A stretch of DNA of 54,934 nt from Asticcacaulis sp. (GCF_027484505.1 NZ_JAIXSV010000144.1:1-54934), one strand, 5' to 3'. Shown: positions 11,039-20,078, numbered from the stretch's first letter. Notes: a model not told the origin generated them from the sequence alone. Program-made: numbers and translations.

Positions 11039-11297
11039 CGCTTTGGCGGATATCGGGCAGGCTTTTTCCTATATCCATGCACGCAATCCCCAAGCGGCCA
11101 GACATCTGCAAATCGCTCTGACAGGTGCCTTTGAACGGATCGGCAGTCGTCCTCGTATCGGCCGGCTGCACGCCGATGGCCGATACAGGGAATGGTCTGT
11201 GGTCGGCTGGCCCTATATCATCGTGTATCGAACCGTTGGCGACGATGTTGAAATTCTGCGGGTCTGGCATGAACGCCGGGAGCGGCCCCAGACATAA
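11016..11297 (+). CDS. ParE/RelE-superfamily toxin
   Basis: A 93-aa toxin with the plasmid-stabilisation (ParE) pattern: LPDALADIGQAFSYI, NPQAARHLQIAL, IGSRPRIGRLHADGRYREW, PYIIVYRTVGDDVEILRVWHERR. ParE members inhibit DNA gyrase; RelE members cut mRNA. The lack of obvious RelE-type catalytic residues and the C-terminal VWHERR favour ParE. An ATG at 11004 is an alternative start. It overlaps the antitoxin by 23 bases. Its location next to gyrB is notable but may be chance. Confidence 0.85.
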   Translation: MPLIVLPDALADIGQAFSYIHARNPQAARHLQIALTGAFERIGSRPRIGRLHADGRYREWSVVGWPYIIVYRTVGDDVEILRVWHERRERPQT

Positions 11298-11310
11298 CGA
11301 AAAGAGCACG

Positions 11311-11757
11311 ATGAAAAACGTCATTCACCTCGCCACAGCGGTTGTGGTCGATCCGCAGCGTAAGCAGGCGCTGGTCGTGCGCAAGCACGGCTCAGCGACC
11401 TTCATTCAGCCCGGCGGCAAGATAGACGCCGGCGAAACGGCCATGGAGGCCTTGCGCCGCGAATTGCTTGAAGAAATCGGGCTGGAGATCACGGAAGACG
11501 AAGCTGTCTATCTGGGTCATTTCACGGCTCCGGCGGTCCATGAAAACGGCTTTACCGTGGACTCGCAGGCCTTTTGGATCGAAACAGACAAACCCGTCTG
11601 TGCGGCGGCGGAAATCGCGGAAATACAATGGATTGATCCGCTTGCGACACCGAATCTGCCGCTGGCACCACTCTCGAAGCAGCTCATGGCGTTAGCGGTG
11701 GAACGACTCCAGTTAAGGGGTGTGGGGTCCGCGACCCCACGAACCTTTGAGCAATAA
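11311..11757 (+). CDS. NUDIX hydrolase
   Basis: A 148-aa protein with a perfect Nudix box: Gly36, Glu42, Arg50-Glu51, Glu54-Glu55 and Gly57 in the spacing G-x5-E-x7-RE-x2-EE-x-G. Members hydrolyse nucleoside diphosphates linked to another group; the substrate cannot be read from sequence. The ATG at 11311 lies 13 bases after the parE stop, so it may be co-transcribed with the TA pair. Its last codons lie in the left arm of a 19-bp terminator stem, and a GTGGGGTC/GACCCCAC hairpin (11722-11740) lies within its 3' end. Confidence 0.88.
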   Translation: MKNVIHLATAVVVDPQRKQALVVRKHGSATFIQPGGKIDAGETAMEALRRELLEEIGLEITEDEAVYLGHFTAPAVHENGFTVDSQAFWIETDKPVCAAAEIAEIQWIDPLATPNLPLAPLSKQLMALAVERLQLRGVGSATPRTFEQ

Positions 11758-11793
11758 AAAACCCTGCTTAGCGAAAGCAGGGTTTTTTATTGC
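11751..11793. terminator. Bidirectional terminator between NUDIX gene and argG
   Basis: GCAATAAAAAACCCTGCTT (11751-11769) and its exact reverse complement (11775-11793) flank a 5-nt loop. A/T runs at both bases make it work in either direction for the two convergent genes. The NUDIX stop codon TAA (11755-11757) is inside the left arm. A second stem, CTGGGGCC/GGCCCCAG, follows at 11805-11823. Confidence 0.93.
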
Positions 11794-11842
11794 TTGAAAA
11801 GACTCTGGGGCCGTAGGCCCCAGACCCCGTTACTTAAAAGCC

Positions 11843-13084
11843 TTACTTGGCGTCGCGGGCGTCGCGCTTGGCCGCGACACGCAGGCGCAGGGCATTGAGC
11901 TTGATAAAGCCCGCTGCGTCGCGGTGATCATATGCGACCTTGCCTTCTTCGAAGGTCACGAGGTCCTGATCATAGAGGCTATAGGGGCTTTCGCGGCCGA
12001 TGACCGAGACATTGCCCTTATACAGCTTCACCGTCACGCGGCCGGTGACCTTGGCCTGCGAATAGTCGATGGCGGCCTGAAGCATCTCGCGCTCCGGCGA
12101 GAACCAGAAGCCGTTATAGACCAGCGAGGCGTATTTCGGCATCAGCTCGTCCTTCAGGTGCATGGCCCCGCGGTCCAGCGTGATCGACTCGATACCGCGG
12201 TGCGCCGCCAGCAGGATAGTGCCGCCTGGGGTCTCATAGACGCCGCGCGACTTCATGCCGACGAAGCGGTTTTCGACGAGGTCCAGACGACCGACGCCAT
12301 TGTCGTGGCCCAACTGGTTCAGCTTGGTCAGCAGCGCCGCCGGCGACAGGGCTTCACCATTGATGGCGACCGGATCGCCCTTTTCAAAGTCGATGGTGAA
12401 GACTTCGGCCTTGTCCGGTGCCGCTTCCGGCGAGATGGTGCGCTGATAGACGAACTCAGGGGCTTCAACCGCCGGGTCTTCCAGCACCTTACCCTCGGAC
12501 GAGGAGTGCAGCAGGTTGGCATCGACCGAGAAGGGCGCGTCGCCGCGCTTATCCTTGGCGATGGGGATCTGATGCTGTTCGGCAAAGGCCAGCAGGGATT
12601 CACGCGACGCAAAGTCCCACTCACGCCACGGGGCGATGACGCGGATATCGGGCTCAAGGCCATAATAGCCCAGCTCGAAACGCACCTGATCGTTACCCTT
12701 GCCCGTCGCGCCGTGGCAGACGGCATCGGCACCGACCTTGCGGGCGATTTCTATCTGCTTCTTGGCGATCAGCGGACGCGCGATCGAGGTGCCGAGCAGG
12801 TACTGGCCTTCATAGACGGTGTTGGCGCGGAACATCGGGAAGACGAAATCGCGCACGAACTCTTCGCGCAGGTCTTCGATATAGATGTTTTCCGGCTTGA
12901 TGCCCAGCAGCTCGGCCTTCTTGCGCGCGGGCTCCAGCTCCTCGCCCTGACCGAGATCGGCGGTGAAGGTCACCACCTAGTCATTATATTCGGTCTGAAG
13001 CCACTTTAGGATGATCGAGGTGTCGAGGCCGCCCGAATAGGCGAGGACGACTTTCTTGACGGGCTTTTCAGTAGGGGAGGTCAT
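11843..13084 (-). pseudogene. argG: Argininosuccinate synthase with amber codon 36
   Basis: ArgG joins citrulline and aspartate with ATP in arginine synthesis. The frame from ATG (13082-13084) has 413 codons and is otherwise intact. The N terminus reads [19 protein letters not shown], the ATP-pyrophosphatase loop; then at 12977-12979 a TAG stands where relatives have Glu before [13 protein letters not shown]. The rest ([30 protein letters not shown]) is complete to the stop at 11843. Restarting at GTG 12974-12976 would lose the ATP loop, so the product should be inactive unless the amber is suppressed. One G-to-T change (GAG to TAG) explains it. It could also be a sequencing error. Confidence 0.93.
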
Positions 13085-13159
13085 GGGGCAACCACTCCGG
13101 TCAGGGGGGTGAAAACAGTTGCTCGCGCCTTTAAGACCCCTCCCCTCAAGATGCAAGGA

Positions 13160-13660
13160 TTAATGCAGGAGCGAGAGGGCCATCTTATGCCATTGGGCTA
13201 CGGTAATGCCGTTTTTCTGATCGATGGCCAGAGGGTGGTCGATCTGTGTTACCGTGAAAAGTGGCACCGTGCCCGGCTCGCGGTCCTGAACCAAAAGCGA
13301 AAGGTGAAGAACTTGATCATAAGGCCGGAGAGGGCTGCATAACCAGCCGAAACTGGGCGGATCATCACCCCGATCCGGATCGTTCCATCGGTCTTGCCTG
13401 CGATTGAAGTTCTCTTCGCTGAGGGAGGACCAGACCGAGAAGGTCAGGGGCGTCGCATGATTTATGATAGGGATTTCTATATGTCCCCTGACAAAAAAAT
13501 GCTCGTCGTCAACGACGCACCAACTGTCAGAAAGCTCGACACGCGATTGAAACGCCTCTTCCGACACCAGCGCCCGCCAAGGTGCCTCAATCCCGAAGCA
13601 CACAGGCATATCATCATGTGCCTGGCCGCAATGACGGCACTTCCATTTGATCCCGAACAA
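13160..13660 (-). CDS. DUF2199 family protein
   Basis: A 166-aa protein starting MFGIKWKCRHCGQAHDDMP: the paired Cys-x2-Cys and the PVCFGIEAPW block match DUF2199, a family of unknown function. The middle (DSWCVVDDEHFFVRGHIEIPI) and FSVWSSLSEENF are also typical. There is no signal peptide or membrane segment. It lies upstream of argG on the same strand with a 75-base gap, and behind the kup terminator, so it is probably expressed on its own. Confidence 0.75.
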   Translation of the reverse strand: MFGIKWKCRHCGQAHDDMPVCFGIEAPWRALVSEEAFQSRVELSDSWCVVDDEHFFVRGHIEIPIINHATPLTFSVWSSLSEENFNRRQDRWNDPDRGDDPPSFGWLCSPLRPYDQVLHLSLLVQDREPGTVPLFTVTQIDHPLAIDQKNGITVAQWHKMALSLLH

Positions 13661-13678
13661 CGAATTCCCCCAAATAAA

Positions 13679-13706
13679 AGCCCCATCCGGTGAGCCGGAC
13701 GGGGCT
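13679..13706 (-). terminator. Terminator after kup
   Basis: AGCCCCATCCGG (13679-13690) pairs with CCGGACGGGGCT (13695-13706); read on the minus strand the single mismatch becomes a G-U pair, and TTTTATTT follows. It lies just beyond the kup stop and reaches the start region of the DUF2199 gene. Confidence 0.82.
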
Positions 13707-13714
13707 GGACTTAA

Positions 13715-15736
13715 CTATACGCTGACCTGCGTCCCAAGCTCCACCACACGCCCCGGCGGGATATGGAAGAACTCGGTCGGGTTGGTGGCGTTGCGCATCA
13801 GGAAGATGAACAGGCGATCCTGCCACAGCGGCATACCCGACGTCGCCGAGGCCACCACGCTACGGCGACCGAGGAAGAAGCTGGTGGCCATGATGTCGAA
13901 CTTCAGGCCCTGCTTGCGGCAGATACCCATGGCCTTGGGCAGGTTGGGGCTCTCCATAAAGCCATAGTGCACCGTGACGCGCTTGAAATCCTCATCGAGC
14001 TTTTCGATGGTGATGCGCTCGGATTCGTGCACACGCGGGATGTTGCGCGTATCGACCGTCAGGATGATGTTCTTCTCGTGCAAAATCTTGTTGTGCTTGA
14101 GATTGTGCATCAGGGCCACGGGCGCGACTTCGGCGTCAGAGGTGAGGAAGATGGCCGTACCCGGCACGCGGTGCGGCGGGCGCGCCTTCAACATGTCGAT
14201 CAGATCGGTCAGCAGGACGCTGTCGCGGCGGGACTTGTCGAACAGTATCTGCGAGCCACGCACCCAGGTCGCCATGACCGTAAATAGCGCGACACCGATC
14301 AGCACCGGCAGCCAGCCGCCGGTAAAGAAACGCAAGGCGTTGGCGCTGAGGAAGGCAAGATCGAGGATCATAAACGGGATGATGAAGGCCAAAACGCGCG
14401 GCCAGCCCCATTTCCACATCTGACGCATGACGATGGCCGCCATCAGCGTCGTAACCACCATGGTCCCCGTCACGGCCAGACCATAGGCGTGCGCCAGAGC
14501 CGACGACGTCTGGAAGGTCAGCATCACTACAATCACGCCCACCAGAAGCATGGTGTTGAGCTGGGGCACAAAAATCTGACCCTCCTGCGTTTCCGAGGTC
14601 CGTTTGACGTTCAGACGCGGCAGAAGACCAAGTTGAATGGCTTGCTGAGTGAGCGAAAAGGCCCCGGTGATGACTGCCTGTGACGCAATGACCGTCGCCA
14701 TCCCGGCCAGCAAAACCAGCGGCAGACGCAGGACCTCTGGAGCCAGTTCAAAGAACCAGTTCATCTCCGGAAAGGGCTTACCGGCCGCCTGAGAGGCTTC
14801 CAGAACGCTTAGCGCCAGCGCGCCCTGCCCCAGATAATTCATCATCAGACACGGCAAAACGAAGAATTGCCAGGCTGCCTGAATGGGCCAGCGCCCAAAA
14901 TGGCCCATGTCGGCGGTCAGGGCCTCGGCCCCGGTGACCGTCAGAAAAACAGCCCCAAGGACCAGAAAACCGGCCATGCCATGTTCCAGCAGAAACTTGA
15001 CAGCGTACCAAGGGCTGAAAGCCGCAATAATGTCGGGATGAGCCCCCAGATTAAACGCACCAAGGGCGAACATGACGGCGAACCACACCGTGCAGATAGG
15101 ACCAAAAAGCTGTCCAACTCTTTCCGTGCCATGGCTTTGGATGAGAAAAAGCCCAATCAACATGATCAGGGCAATGAACATCACCACTTCGTTCGTGATA
15201 GACGGCGCAATATTATCGATGGTGCGCAACCCTTCAACGGCCGACAAGACCGATATGGCCGGGGTAATGATGGCGTCACCGTAAAACAGCGCCGCACCGA
15301 TCACACCGAGGGTGAATATGACCGCCGTCCGCTTACCTATGGCTTGCTGCGCCAGCGCCATCAGCGACAAAACGCCGCCTTCGCCCTTGTTATCGGCACG
15401 CATGATGAACATGACGTATTTAACCGTCACCACAAGGATCAGCGCCCACAGGGCCAGCGACACGACGCCGAGAATTTCCGAGCGCGTCACGCCATCGCCC
15501 GCCGCCGCGTGCAAGGCTTCCTTGAAGGCATACAGCGGCGAGGTGCCGATGTCGCCAAACACCACGCCGATGGACCCCAAAGCCAGCGCCCAGAAACCCG
15601 CGTGTTTGGCCTGGCCTTCGGTAGGATGCGGTTGTGAGGGTTTGTGCGCGGACGCGACGTCCGCTCCGGGCTTGTCGCCGGTGGAGACCGAAGCGTCCGG
15701 GGAGGGACTGGCTTCGGGAGGGGTATCCCCGATCAT
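13715..15736 (-). CDS. kup: Low-affinity potassium transporter Kup
   Basis: An inner-membrane K+ uptake protein (KUP/HAK/KT family), probably K+/H+ symport. 673 aa from the ATG at 15734-15736, which has CAGGAGATATTGC before it; a longer GTG start would add eight residues. A roughly 45-residue Pro/Ser/Ala-rich N-terminal tail precedes the family signature GSIGVVFGDIGTSPLYAFKE, about 12 membrane segments, and a soluble C-terminal domain (PRVHESERITIEKLDEDFKR). It is divergent from the Rrf2 gene. Confidence 0.95.
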   Translation of the reverse strand: MIGDTPPEASPSPDASVSTGDKPGADVASAHKPSQPHPTEGQAKHAGFWALALGSIGVVFGDIGTSPLYAFKEALHAAAGDGVTRSEILGVVSLALWALILVVTVKYVMFIMRADNKGEGGVLSLMALAQQAIGKRTAVIFTLGVIGAALFYGDAIITPAISVLSAVEGLRTIDNIAPSITNEVVMFIALIMLIGLFLIQSHGTERVGQLFGPICTVWFAVMFALGAFNLGAHPDIIAAFSPWYAVKFLLEHGMAGFLVLGAVFLTVTGAEALTADMGHFGRWPIQAAWQFFVLPCLMMNYLGQGALALSVLEASQAAGKPFPEMNWFFELAPEVLRLPLVLLAGMATVIASQAVITGAFSLTQQAIQLGLLPRLNVKRTSETQEGQIFVPQLNTMLLVGVIVVMLTFQTSSALAHAYGLAVTGTMVVTTLMAAIVMRQMWKWGWPRVLAFIIPFMILDLAFLSANALRFFTGGWLPVLIGVALFTVMATWVRGSQILFDKSRRDSVLLTDLIDMLKARPPHRVPGTAIFLTSDAEVAPVALMHNLKHNKILHEKNIILTVDTRNIPRVHESERITIEKLDEDFKRVTVHYGFMESPNLPKAMGICRKQGLKFDIMATSFFLGRRSVVASATSGMPLWQDRLFIFLMRNATNPTEFFHIPPGRVVELGTQVSV

Positions 15737-15897
15737 GCAATATCTCCTGAGAGACCACACAGGAGGGTCCTCGCTTGAACGGCGGGCCTCTTACGCCCAT
15801 TTCTAGACAGATTCAATCCACATTGCATCAGGCCTCACCTCACATGTGCCGATTCCACTAGGAATAGCAGTCAAATTATCGTAATTACAGAGGGATC

Positions 15898-16317
15898 ATG
15901 TCCGACAGTCAGAGATTTCCCGTCGCCGCGCATACCCTGGCCTATCTGGCCCACAAAGGGGCCTATTCGCGTGAACAGGCGGTATCCTCGTCTGTTCTTG
16001 CGGCCTCTATCCCGACTAACCCCGTCGTTATCCGTCGCATGACCACGCAACTGGCCAAGGCCGGTCTGGTCGATACCTGTTCAGGTGTCTCCGGCGGCAC
16101 ATGGTTGCTTAAACCTGCTGAAACCATCCCGCTGGATCAGGTGCTGCACGCCGTGCACGGTTGCGCCCATCTGGGCTCGGCCCCGCCGGGAGCCGATGGC
16201 TGCCCTGTCGGTCAGGCCATCCCCAAGGCGGTATCGGGCGCGATGAAAGCGGCCAATGCCGCCGCGACTGAAACCCTTTCGAAAATCACCGTCGCCGACC
16301 TTATCCGGAATATCTGA
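15898..16317 (+). CDS. Rrf2-family transcriptional regulator
   Basis: A 139-aa winged-helix regulator: FPVAAHTLAYLAHKG, SSSVLAASIPTNPVVIRRMTTQLAKAGLV and GVSGGTWLLKPAETIPLDQVLHAV match the Rrf2 DNA-binding domain. Cysteines at 61, 89 and 102 could sense redox state or bind a metal or Fe-S cluster, though the classic three-Cys IscR/NsrR spacing is not clear. It overlaps the SDR gene start (TGATG), so the SDR gene is its likely operon partner. It resembles YwnA-like members. Confidence 0.87.
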   Translation: MSDSQRFPVAAHTLAYLAHKGAYSREQAVSSSVLAASIPTNPVVIRRMTTQLAKAGLVDTCSGVSGGTWLLKPAETIPLDQVLHAVHGCAHLGSAPPGADGCPVGQAIPKAVSGAMKAANAAATETLSKITVADLIRNI

Positions 16318-17111
16318 TGCGCAGACTGGCCCTCATTACCGGCGCAACATCGGGCATTGGCCTGGCCTTCGCCCGCGTCTATGCCAGCCACGGCTGGGAC
16401 GTGGTGGTGACGGGCCGCCGTCAGGAGCGGCTGGAAAAGCTGGTCGAGGAAATTCGCCTGCGCTTTGGCGTCGAAGCCTATTTTGTCGTGGCGGACCTGT
16501 CCGAAGCGGGCGCGCCGCAAAAGCTGATCGACTATGTGACTTCGCTGGGGCGCAAGGTCGATGGGCTGGTCAATAATGCCGGTTATGGCCTGCCCGAAGG
16601 CTTTATCGGCAATGCCTTTTCGTCGCATGAGGCCTTTCTGCGGGTACTGATGCACGCCCCGACCGAGCTGGCCTATCTGGTCCTGCCAAGCATGATCGAA
16701 CAGAAGTTCGGCCGCATCGTCAATGTGTCGTCTCTGGCCTCTTACCTGCCCGCCTCGCCGGGCGACACCCTCTATGCCCCGGTCAAGGCCTATCTGACGC
16801 GCTTTTCGCAAGGTCTGCATCTTGAGGCGCGCGACCACGGCGTGCACGTCAGCGCCCTATGCCCCGGCTATACCTATTCGGAATTCCACGACGTCACGGG
16901 CTCGCGTGAGCGCATCAGTCAGGCGACGCCGGAATGGATGTGGATGGGCGCTGATGAGGTGGCCCGCGAAGGCTATCAGGCCGCCGAAGCCAACCGCGCC
17001 ATCTGCGTGCCGGGCGCGCCTAACAAGTTCCTGTCGGCGCTGCTGAAGATCATCCCCGATGACTGGGCGCTGGAGCTGATCTCCAACCACCTGCGCAAGA
17101 TGGTGCGTTAA
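16317..17111 (+). CDS. Short-chain dehydrogenase/reductase
   Basis: A 264-aa Rossmann-fold oxidoreductase with the NAD(P) motif TGATSGIG (8-15), NNAG (86-89), Ser139 and the catalytic YAPVK (Tyr153, Lys157). The TGRR after the second strand suggests NADP preference. It is translated from the overlapping stop/start of the Rrf2 gene, so the regulator may control it. The substrate is unknown. It ends two bases before the convergent marC-family gene. Confidence 0.9.
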   Translation: MRRLALITGATSGIGLAFARVYASHGWDVVVTGRRQERLEKLVEEIRLRFGVEAYFVVADLSEAGAPQKLIDYVTSLGRKVDGLVNNAGYGLPEGFIGNAFSSHEAFLRVLMHAPTELAYLVLPSMIEQKFGRIVNVSSLASYLPASPGDTLYAPVKAYLTRFSQGLHLEARDHGVHVSALCPGYTYSEFHDVTGSRERISQATPEWMWMGADEVAREGYQAAEANRAICVPGAPNKFLSALLKIIPDDWALELISNHLRKMVR

Positions 17112-17113
17112 AA

Positions 17114-17848
17114 CTACGACCCGCTATAAGGGTGCGCCGCCGCCGGCACGATAATGTCGTGCGTGACGGTCGAAATGGCCGAAATGATGATCTGCACCGA
17201 CAAGGCACACAGGATCAGCCCCAGCACGCGGATGACCACCACCATGCCGACGCGGCCGAGCATCTTGGAAATATGCCCGGTAAACAGGAAGGTCAGCAGC
17301 ACCGCCAGCGAGGTGGTGACGATGGCCCCAAGGCCGACCGCCATACCCGTAATGCCGTATTTCTGAGCCTCACCCGCCTGAATGATGACGGTCGAGATGG
17401 CGCCCGGCCCGATCAGCAGCGGGATGGCAAAGGGCACGACGAACTTTTCAAAGGTTTTCTTGGCGCGGTCACGACCCCGGATCGGGGCCCCGTGCGCATC
17501 GACCGTATCTTCGGTCAGGGATTCGGTCTCTTCGAACATGGCCAGAAAATCGCCACGCGTCATGTCGAGCCCCAGCAGGAACAGCAGGATGCCGCCGGCA
17601 ATGCGGAAGGCGTCCATCGAAATGCCGAAAAACTGAAGCAGGGCCAGACCGGTAAAGAAGAAGAAGCTGAGGAACAGGGCGGCAAAGGCTGAGATATAGA
17701 CCACCAGCCAGCGCCGCGCCGATTCCGACTGCGTGCGCGTAGCTGCCGCAAAGATCGGCACATTGCCGATGGGATCGAGCAGGGCGAACAGGGTGATGAA
17801 GAAGTTCACATAAAGCTCAACCAGACCCAAGGAGCCGCCCGACATCAT
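17114..17848 (-). CDS. MarC-family integral membrane protein
   Basis: A 244-aa inner-membrane protein with six probable membrane segments. The family signature ITLFALLDPIGNVPIF is near the N terminus and FAIPLLIGPGAISTVII is in the second half. A charged loop (FEETESLTEDTVDAHG) sits between the halves. MarC proteins have no firmly established function despite the historical antibiotic-resistance name. It is convergent with the SDR gene and divergent from pyrF. Confidence 0.9.
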   Translation of the reverse strand: MMSGGSLGLVELYVNFFITLFALLDPIGNVPIFAAATRTQSESARRWLVVYISAFAALFLSFFFFTGLALLQFFGISMDAFRIAGGILLFLLGLDMTRGDFLAMFEETESLTEDTVDAHGAPIRGRDRAKKTFEKFVVPFAIPLLIGPGAISTVIIQAGEAQKYGITGMAVGLGAIVTTSLAVLLTFLFTGHISKMLGRVGMVVVIRVLGLILCALSVQIIISAISTVTHDIIVPAAAHPYSGS

Positions 17849-18000
17849 TCACCCTCCTGCAACCGATTCAATGTGTAACAGACCCGTCTATCCGGTTACA
17901 GGAAAAACTTTCGCAGAGACTGAGGTCGGGGGGCGCGTTTTCCCCATTGTGCGTTGAAAAATCCGGTGTAAGGGAAACCGACTGTTTCCGGAGCGCCGTT

Positions 18001-18690
18001 ATGACCCTGCCCGCCGATCCCCGTATCATCGTTGCCCTTGATGAGCCCGATCTCGCCTCTGCCCGCCATCTGGTTGAGGCGCTGGGCGATCACGTCAGCT
18101 ATTACAAGATCGGCCTGACGCTTCTGGGACAGGGCGGTCTGTCTTTGACCGAGGAACTGGGCGCGCGCGGCAAACAGGTGTTTCAGGACTGGAAGCTGCA
18201 CGATATTGGCGCTCAGGTCGAAGGGGCCGCCGAAGCCATTTCGCGCGGGGCCTGCGATATGCTGACCGTCCATGCGGAGCCGCAGGTGATGAAGGCGGCT
18301 GTGCGCGGCCGTCAGGGCCACACCAAACTGCTGGGCGTCACGGTCATGACGACACTGAAGCAGGATGATCTCGATGAGATGGGCTATGGCATGGCGCTGG
18401 AAGACCTGGTCAAACGCCGGGTCGATCAGGCGGTCGAAGCCGGTATGGACGGCGTGGTCGCCAGCCCGCACGAAGCCACGATGATCCGCGCCCGCGTCCC
18501 GGCTGACTTCCTGATTGTCACCCCCGGCGTGCGTCCGGCCTGGGCCGACGCCAATGACCAGAAGCGCATCGCCACCCCAGCGGATGCCATCCGCAATGGG
18601 GCGACGCACATGGTCATCGGCCGTCCGATTACCCGCGCTCCCGACCCTGTGGTGGCGGTTCAGGCGATATTGGCGGAGTTGCAGGGGTAA
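18001..18690 (+). CDS. pyrF: Orotidine 5'-phosphate decarboxylase
   Basis: Last step of UMP synthesis, OMP to UMP plus CO2. 229 aa from ATG 18001, which has a CCGGAG binding site; an upstream GTG at 17947 is less likely. The catalytic DWKLHDIG block gives Asp63, Lys65 and Asp68. GVRPAWADANDQKRIATP, with the following AIRNGATHMVIGRPI, forms the phosphate-binding end. It is convergent with the DUF1674 gene; a small CAGGGG/CCCCTG stem at 18682-18697 spans its stop. Confidence 0.96.
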   Translation: MTLPADPRIIVALDEPDLASARHLVEALGDHVSYYKIGLTLLGQGGLSLTEELGARGKQVFQDWKLHDIGAQVEGAAEAISRGACDMLTVHAEPQVMKAAVRGRQGHTKLLGVTVMTTLKQDDLDEMGYGMALEDLVKRRVDQAVEAGMDGVVASPHEATMIRARVPADFLIVTPGVRPAWADANDQKRIATPADAIRNGATHMVIGRPITRAPDPVVAVQAILAELQG

Positions 18691-18715
18691 GCCCCTGTAA
18701 TCAGGGGATTCCGAC

Positions 18716-18955
18716 TTAAAAATCGCTGACGATACCCTTGCGTTCCCAGTCGCCAAAGCGTGTGGGCTCAAGACCGGCTGGGCCGCCGTCTTCGTAAGGC
18801 CGCTCGACCGCCTCTTTTTCCGCCTGAGCGCGGCGTTCGGCGGCTTCGGCCAGAGCGCGCTGCGCCGCCGGTGTCAAAACGCGCTCTGGCTCCACCGCTT
18901 TTTCAGCATCATCAATCGATTGCGAAGTCGTCTCGTCGTTTTTTTCAGATGACAT
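18716..18955 (-). CDS. DUF1674 protein (SdhAF4-like)
   Basis: A 79-aa protein from ATG 18953-18955. The C terminus reads GGPAGLEPTRFGDWERKG and ends IVSDF, the DUF1674 signature shared with mitochondrial SDH assembly factor 4, which protects flavinylated SdhA during complex II assembly. The N-terminal half is charged and probably disordered or helical (AAQRALAEAAERRAQAEKEA). A longer start at 19021 would run into the divergent htpX leader. Function in bacteria is inferred from the family. Confidence 0.85.
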   Translation of the reverse strand: MSSEKNDETTSQSIDDAEKAVEPERVLTPAAQRALAEAAERRAQAEKEAVERPYEDGGPAGLEPTRFGDWERKGIVSDF

Positions 18956-19056
18956 TTTCGTAAGTGCCTTAAATTTGTCTGCGCTTTCCTTATATGTATT
19001 TCGCAAGGGATGCCGTCGCAACCCTAATACTTAACACTCAGGAGAGCTTCTTACCC

Positions 19057-19953
19057 ATGAACCCGTTCAAGACCTTTATGCTTCTGGCGGGTATGACCGC
19101 GCTGTTTGGCGCGATCGGACTGGCGATTGGCGGGCCTACGGGTATGCTGATCGCGCTTGGCCTGGCCCTGGCCATGAATGCGTTTGCCTACTGGAACTCC
19201 GACAAGATGGTGTTGAAGGCCTACCGGGCCGAACCCGTCGATCCGGCCAGTGCGAATGGCCTGATCCGTACCTATTACGACGATATCGTCGAAATGAGTC
19301 ACCGGGCGGGCCTGCCCATGCCAGCGGTCTATATCATCCACAATGATCAGCCCAACGCCTTTGCCACCGGCCGCAATCCGCAAAACGCCGCCGTGGCCGC
19401 CACGACCGGTCTGTTGCGGATGCTGGACCGCAGCGAGATTCGCGGCGTGATGGCGCACGAACTGGCGCATGTGAAAAACCGCGACACCCTGATCATGACG
19501 GTAACGGCGACGCTGGCCGGTGCCATTTCGTCGATCGCTAACTTCGCCATGTTCTTTGGCGGGAATAGCGATGATGAAGACGGTATCAATCCGATTGCCG
19601 CCATCCTGATGGCCATTGTCGCACCTCTGGCCGCCATGCTGGTGCAGATGGCCATTTCGCGGGTCCGCGAATACGAGGCCGACCGCGTCGGGGCCGAGCT
19701 GTGCGGCGATCCGGAAAGCCTCGCCCGCGCCCTGCACAAGATCGAACAGTACGCCCACGGCATCCCGAACCACGAAGCGGAACGCAATCCGGCGTCGGCG
19801 CACATGTTTATCATCAACCCGTTGTCGGGTAAGCGGATGGACAATCTCTTCTCGACCCACCCGGCAACGGACAACCGTGTGCGCGCCCTGATGGAACTGG
19901 GTGTGCGGATGGGCAACCGTCGAGGTGGCATGACCAGCGTGCCGACGACATAA
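19057..19953 (+). CDS. htpX: Membrane zinc metalloprotease HtpX
   Basis: An inner-membrane M48 protease involved in membrane protein quality control. 298 aa from ATG 19057, preceded by CAGGAGAG; an earlier in-frame ATG at 18994 lacks this site. Two N-terminal membrane segments (about 5-45) precede HELAH (His134, Glu135, His138) and the third zinc ligand Glu207 in REYEAD, with a further hydrophobic pair around 150-200. The length fits the family. One copy of the 125-bp repeat starts at its stop and may serve as the 3' end. Confidence 0.95.
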   Translation: MNPFKTFMLLAGMTALFGAIGLAIGGPTGMLIALGLALAMNAFAYWNSDKMVLKAYRAEPVDPASANGLIRTYYDDIVEMSHRAGLPMPAVYIIHNDQPNAFATGRNPQNAAVAATTGLLRMLDRSEIRGVMAHELAHVKNRDTLIMTVTATLAGAISSIANFAMFFGGNSDDEDGINPIAAILMAIVAPLAAMLVQMAISRVREYEADRVGAELCGDPESLARALHKIEQYAHGIPNHEAERNPASAHMFIINPLSGKRMDNLFSTHPATDNRVRALMELGVRMGNRRGGMTSVPTT

Positions 19954-20078
19954 ATACCAACGGCCGAAGATGCCGACCGCATCCGGCCGTTGAAAACTCG
20001 AGACTGTCTCATATGTGTCGGTGACATGAGACAGTCTCGAAAGGCATACCAAGAGTCATTTCCAATGACCCTTGGTAT
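19954..20078. repeat. 125-bp three-hairpin repeat, copy 1
   Basis: Starts ATACCAA and ends TTGGTAT. Three stems in order: AACGGCCG (19959-19966)/CGGCCGTT (19984-19991); a 14-bp perfect stem CGAGACTGTCTCAT (19999-20012)/ATGAGACAGTCTCG (20026-20039); and ATACCAAG-GTCATT (20046-20060)/AATGAC-CTTGGTAT (20064-20078). A same-length copy lies at 29077-29201. Confidence 0.9.

Noticed and set aside
11924-13009. 361-codon open frame opposite argG
   Set aside because: It is the antisense shadow of argG in a GC-rich genome; no family pattern and no ribosome binding site.
14867-15637. 256-codon open frame opposite kup
   Set aside because: Shadow of a long membrane-protein gene; composition is Arg/His/Gln-rich with no domain.
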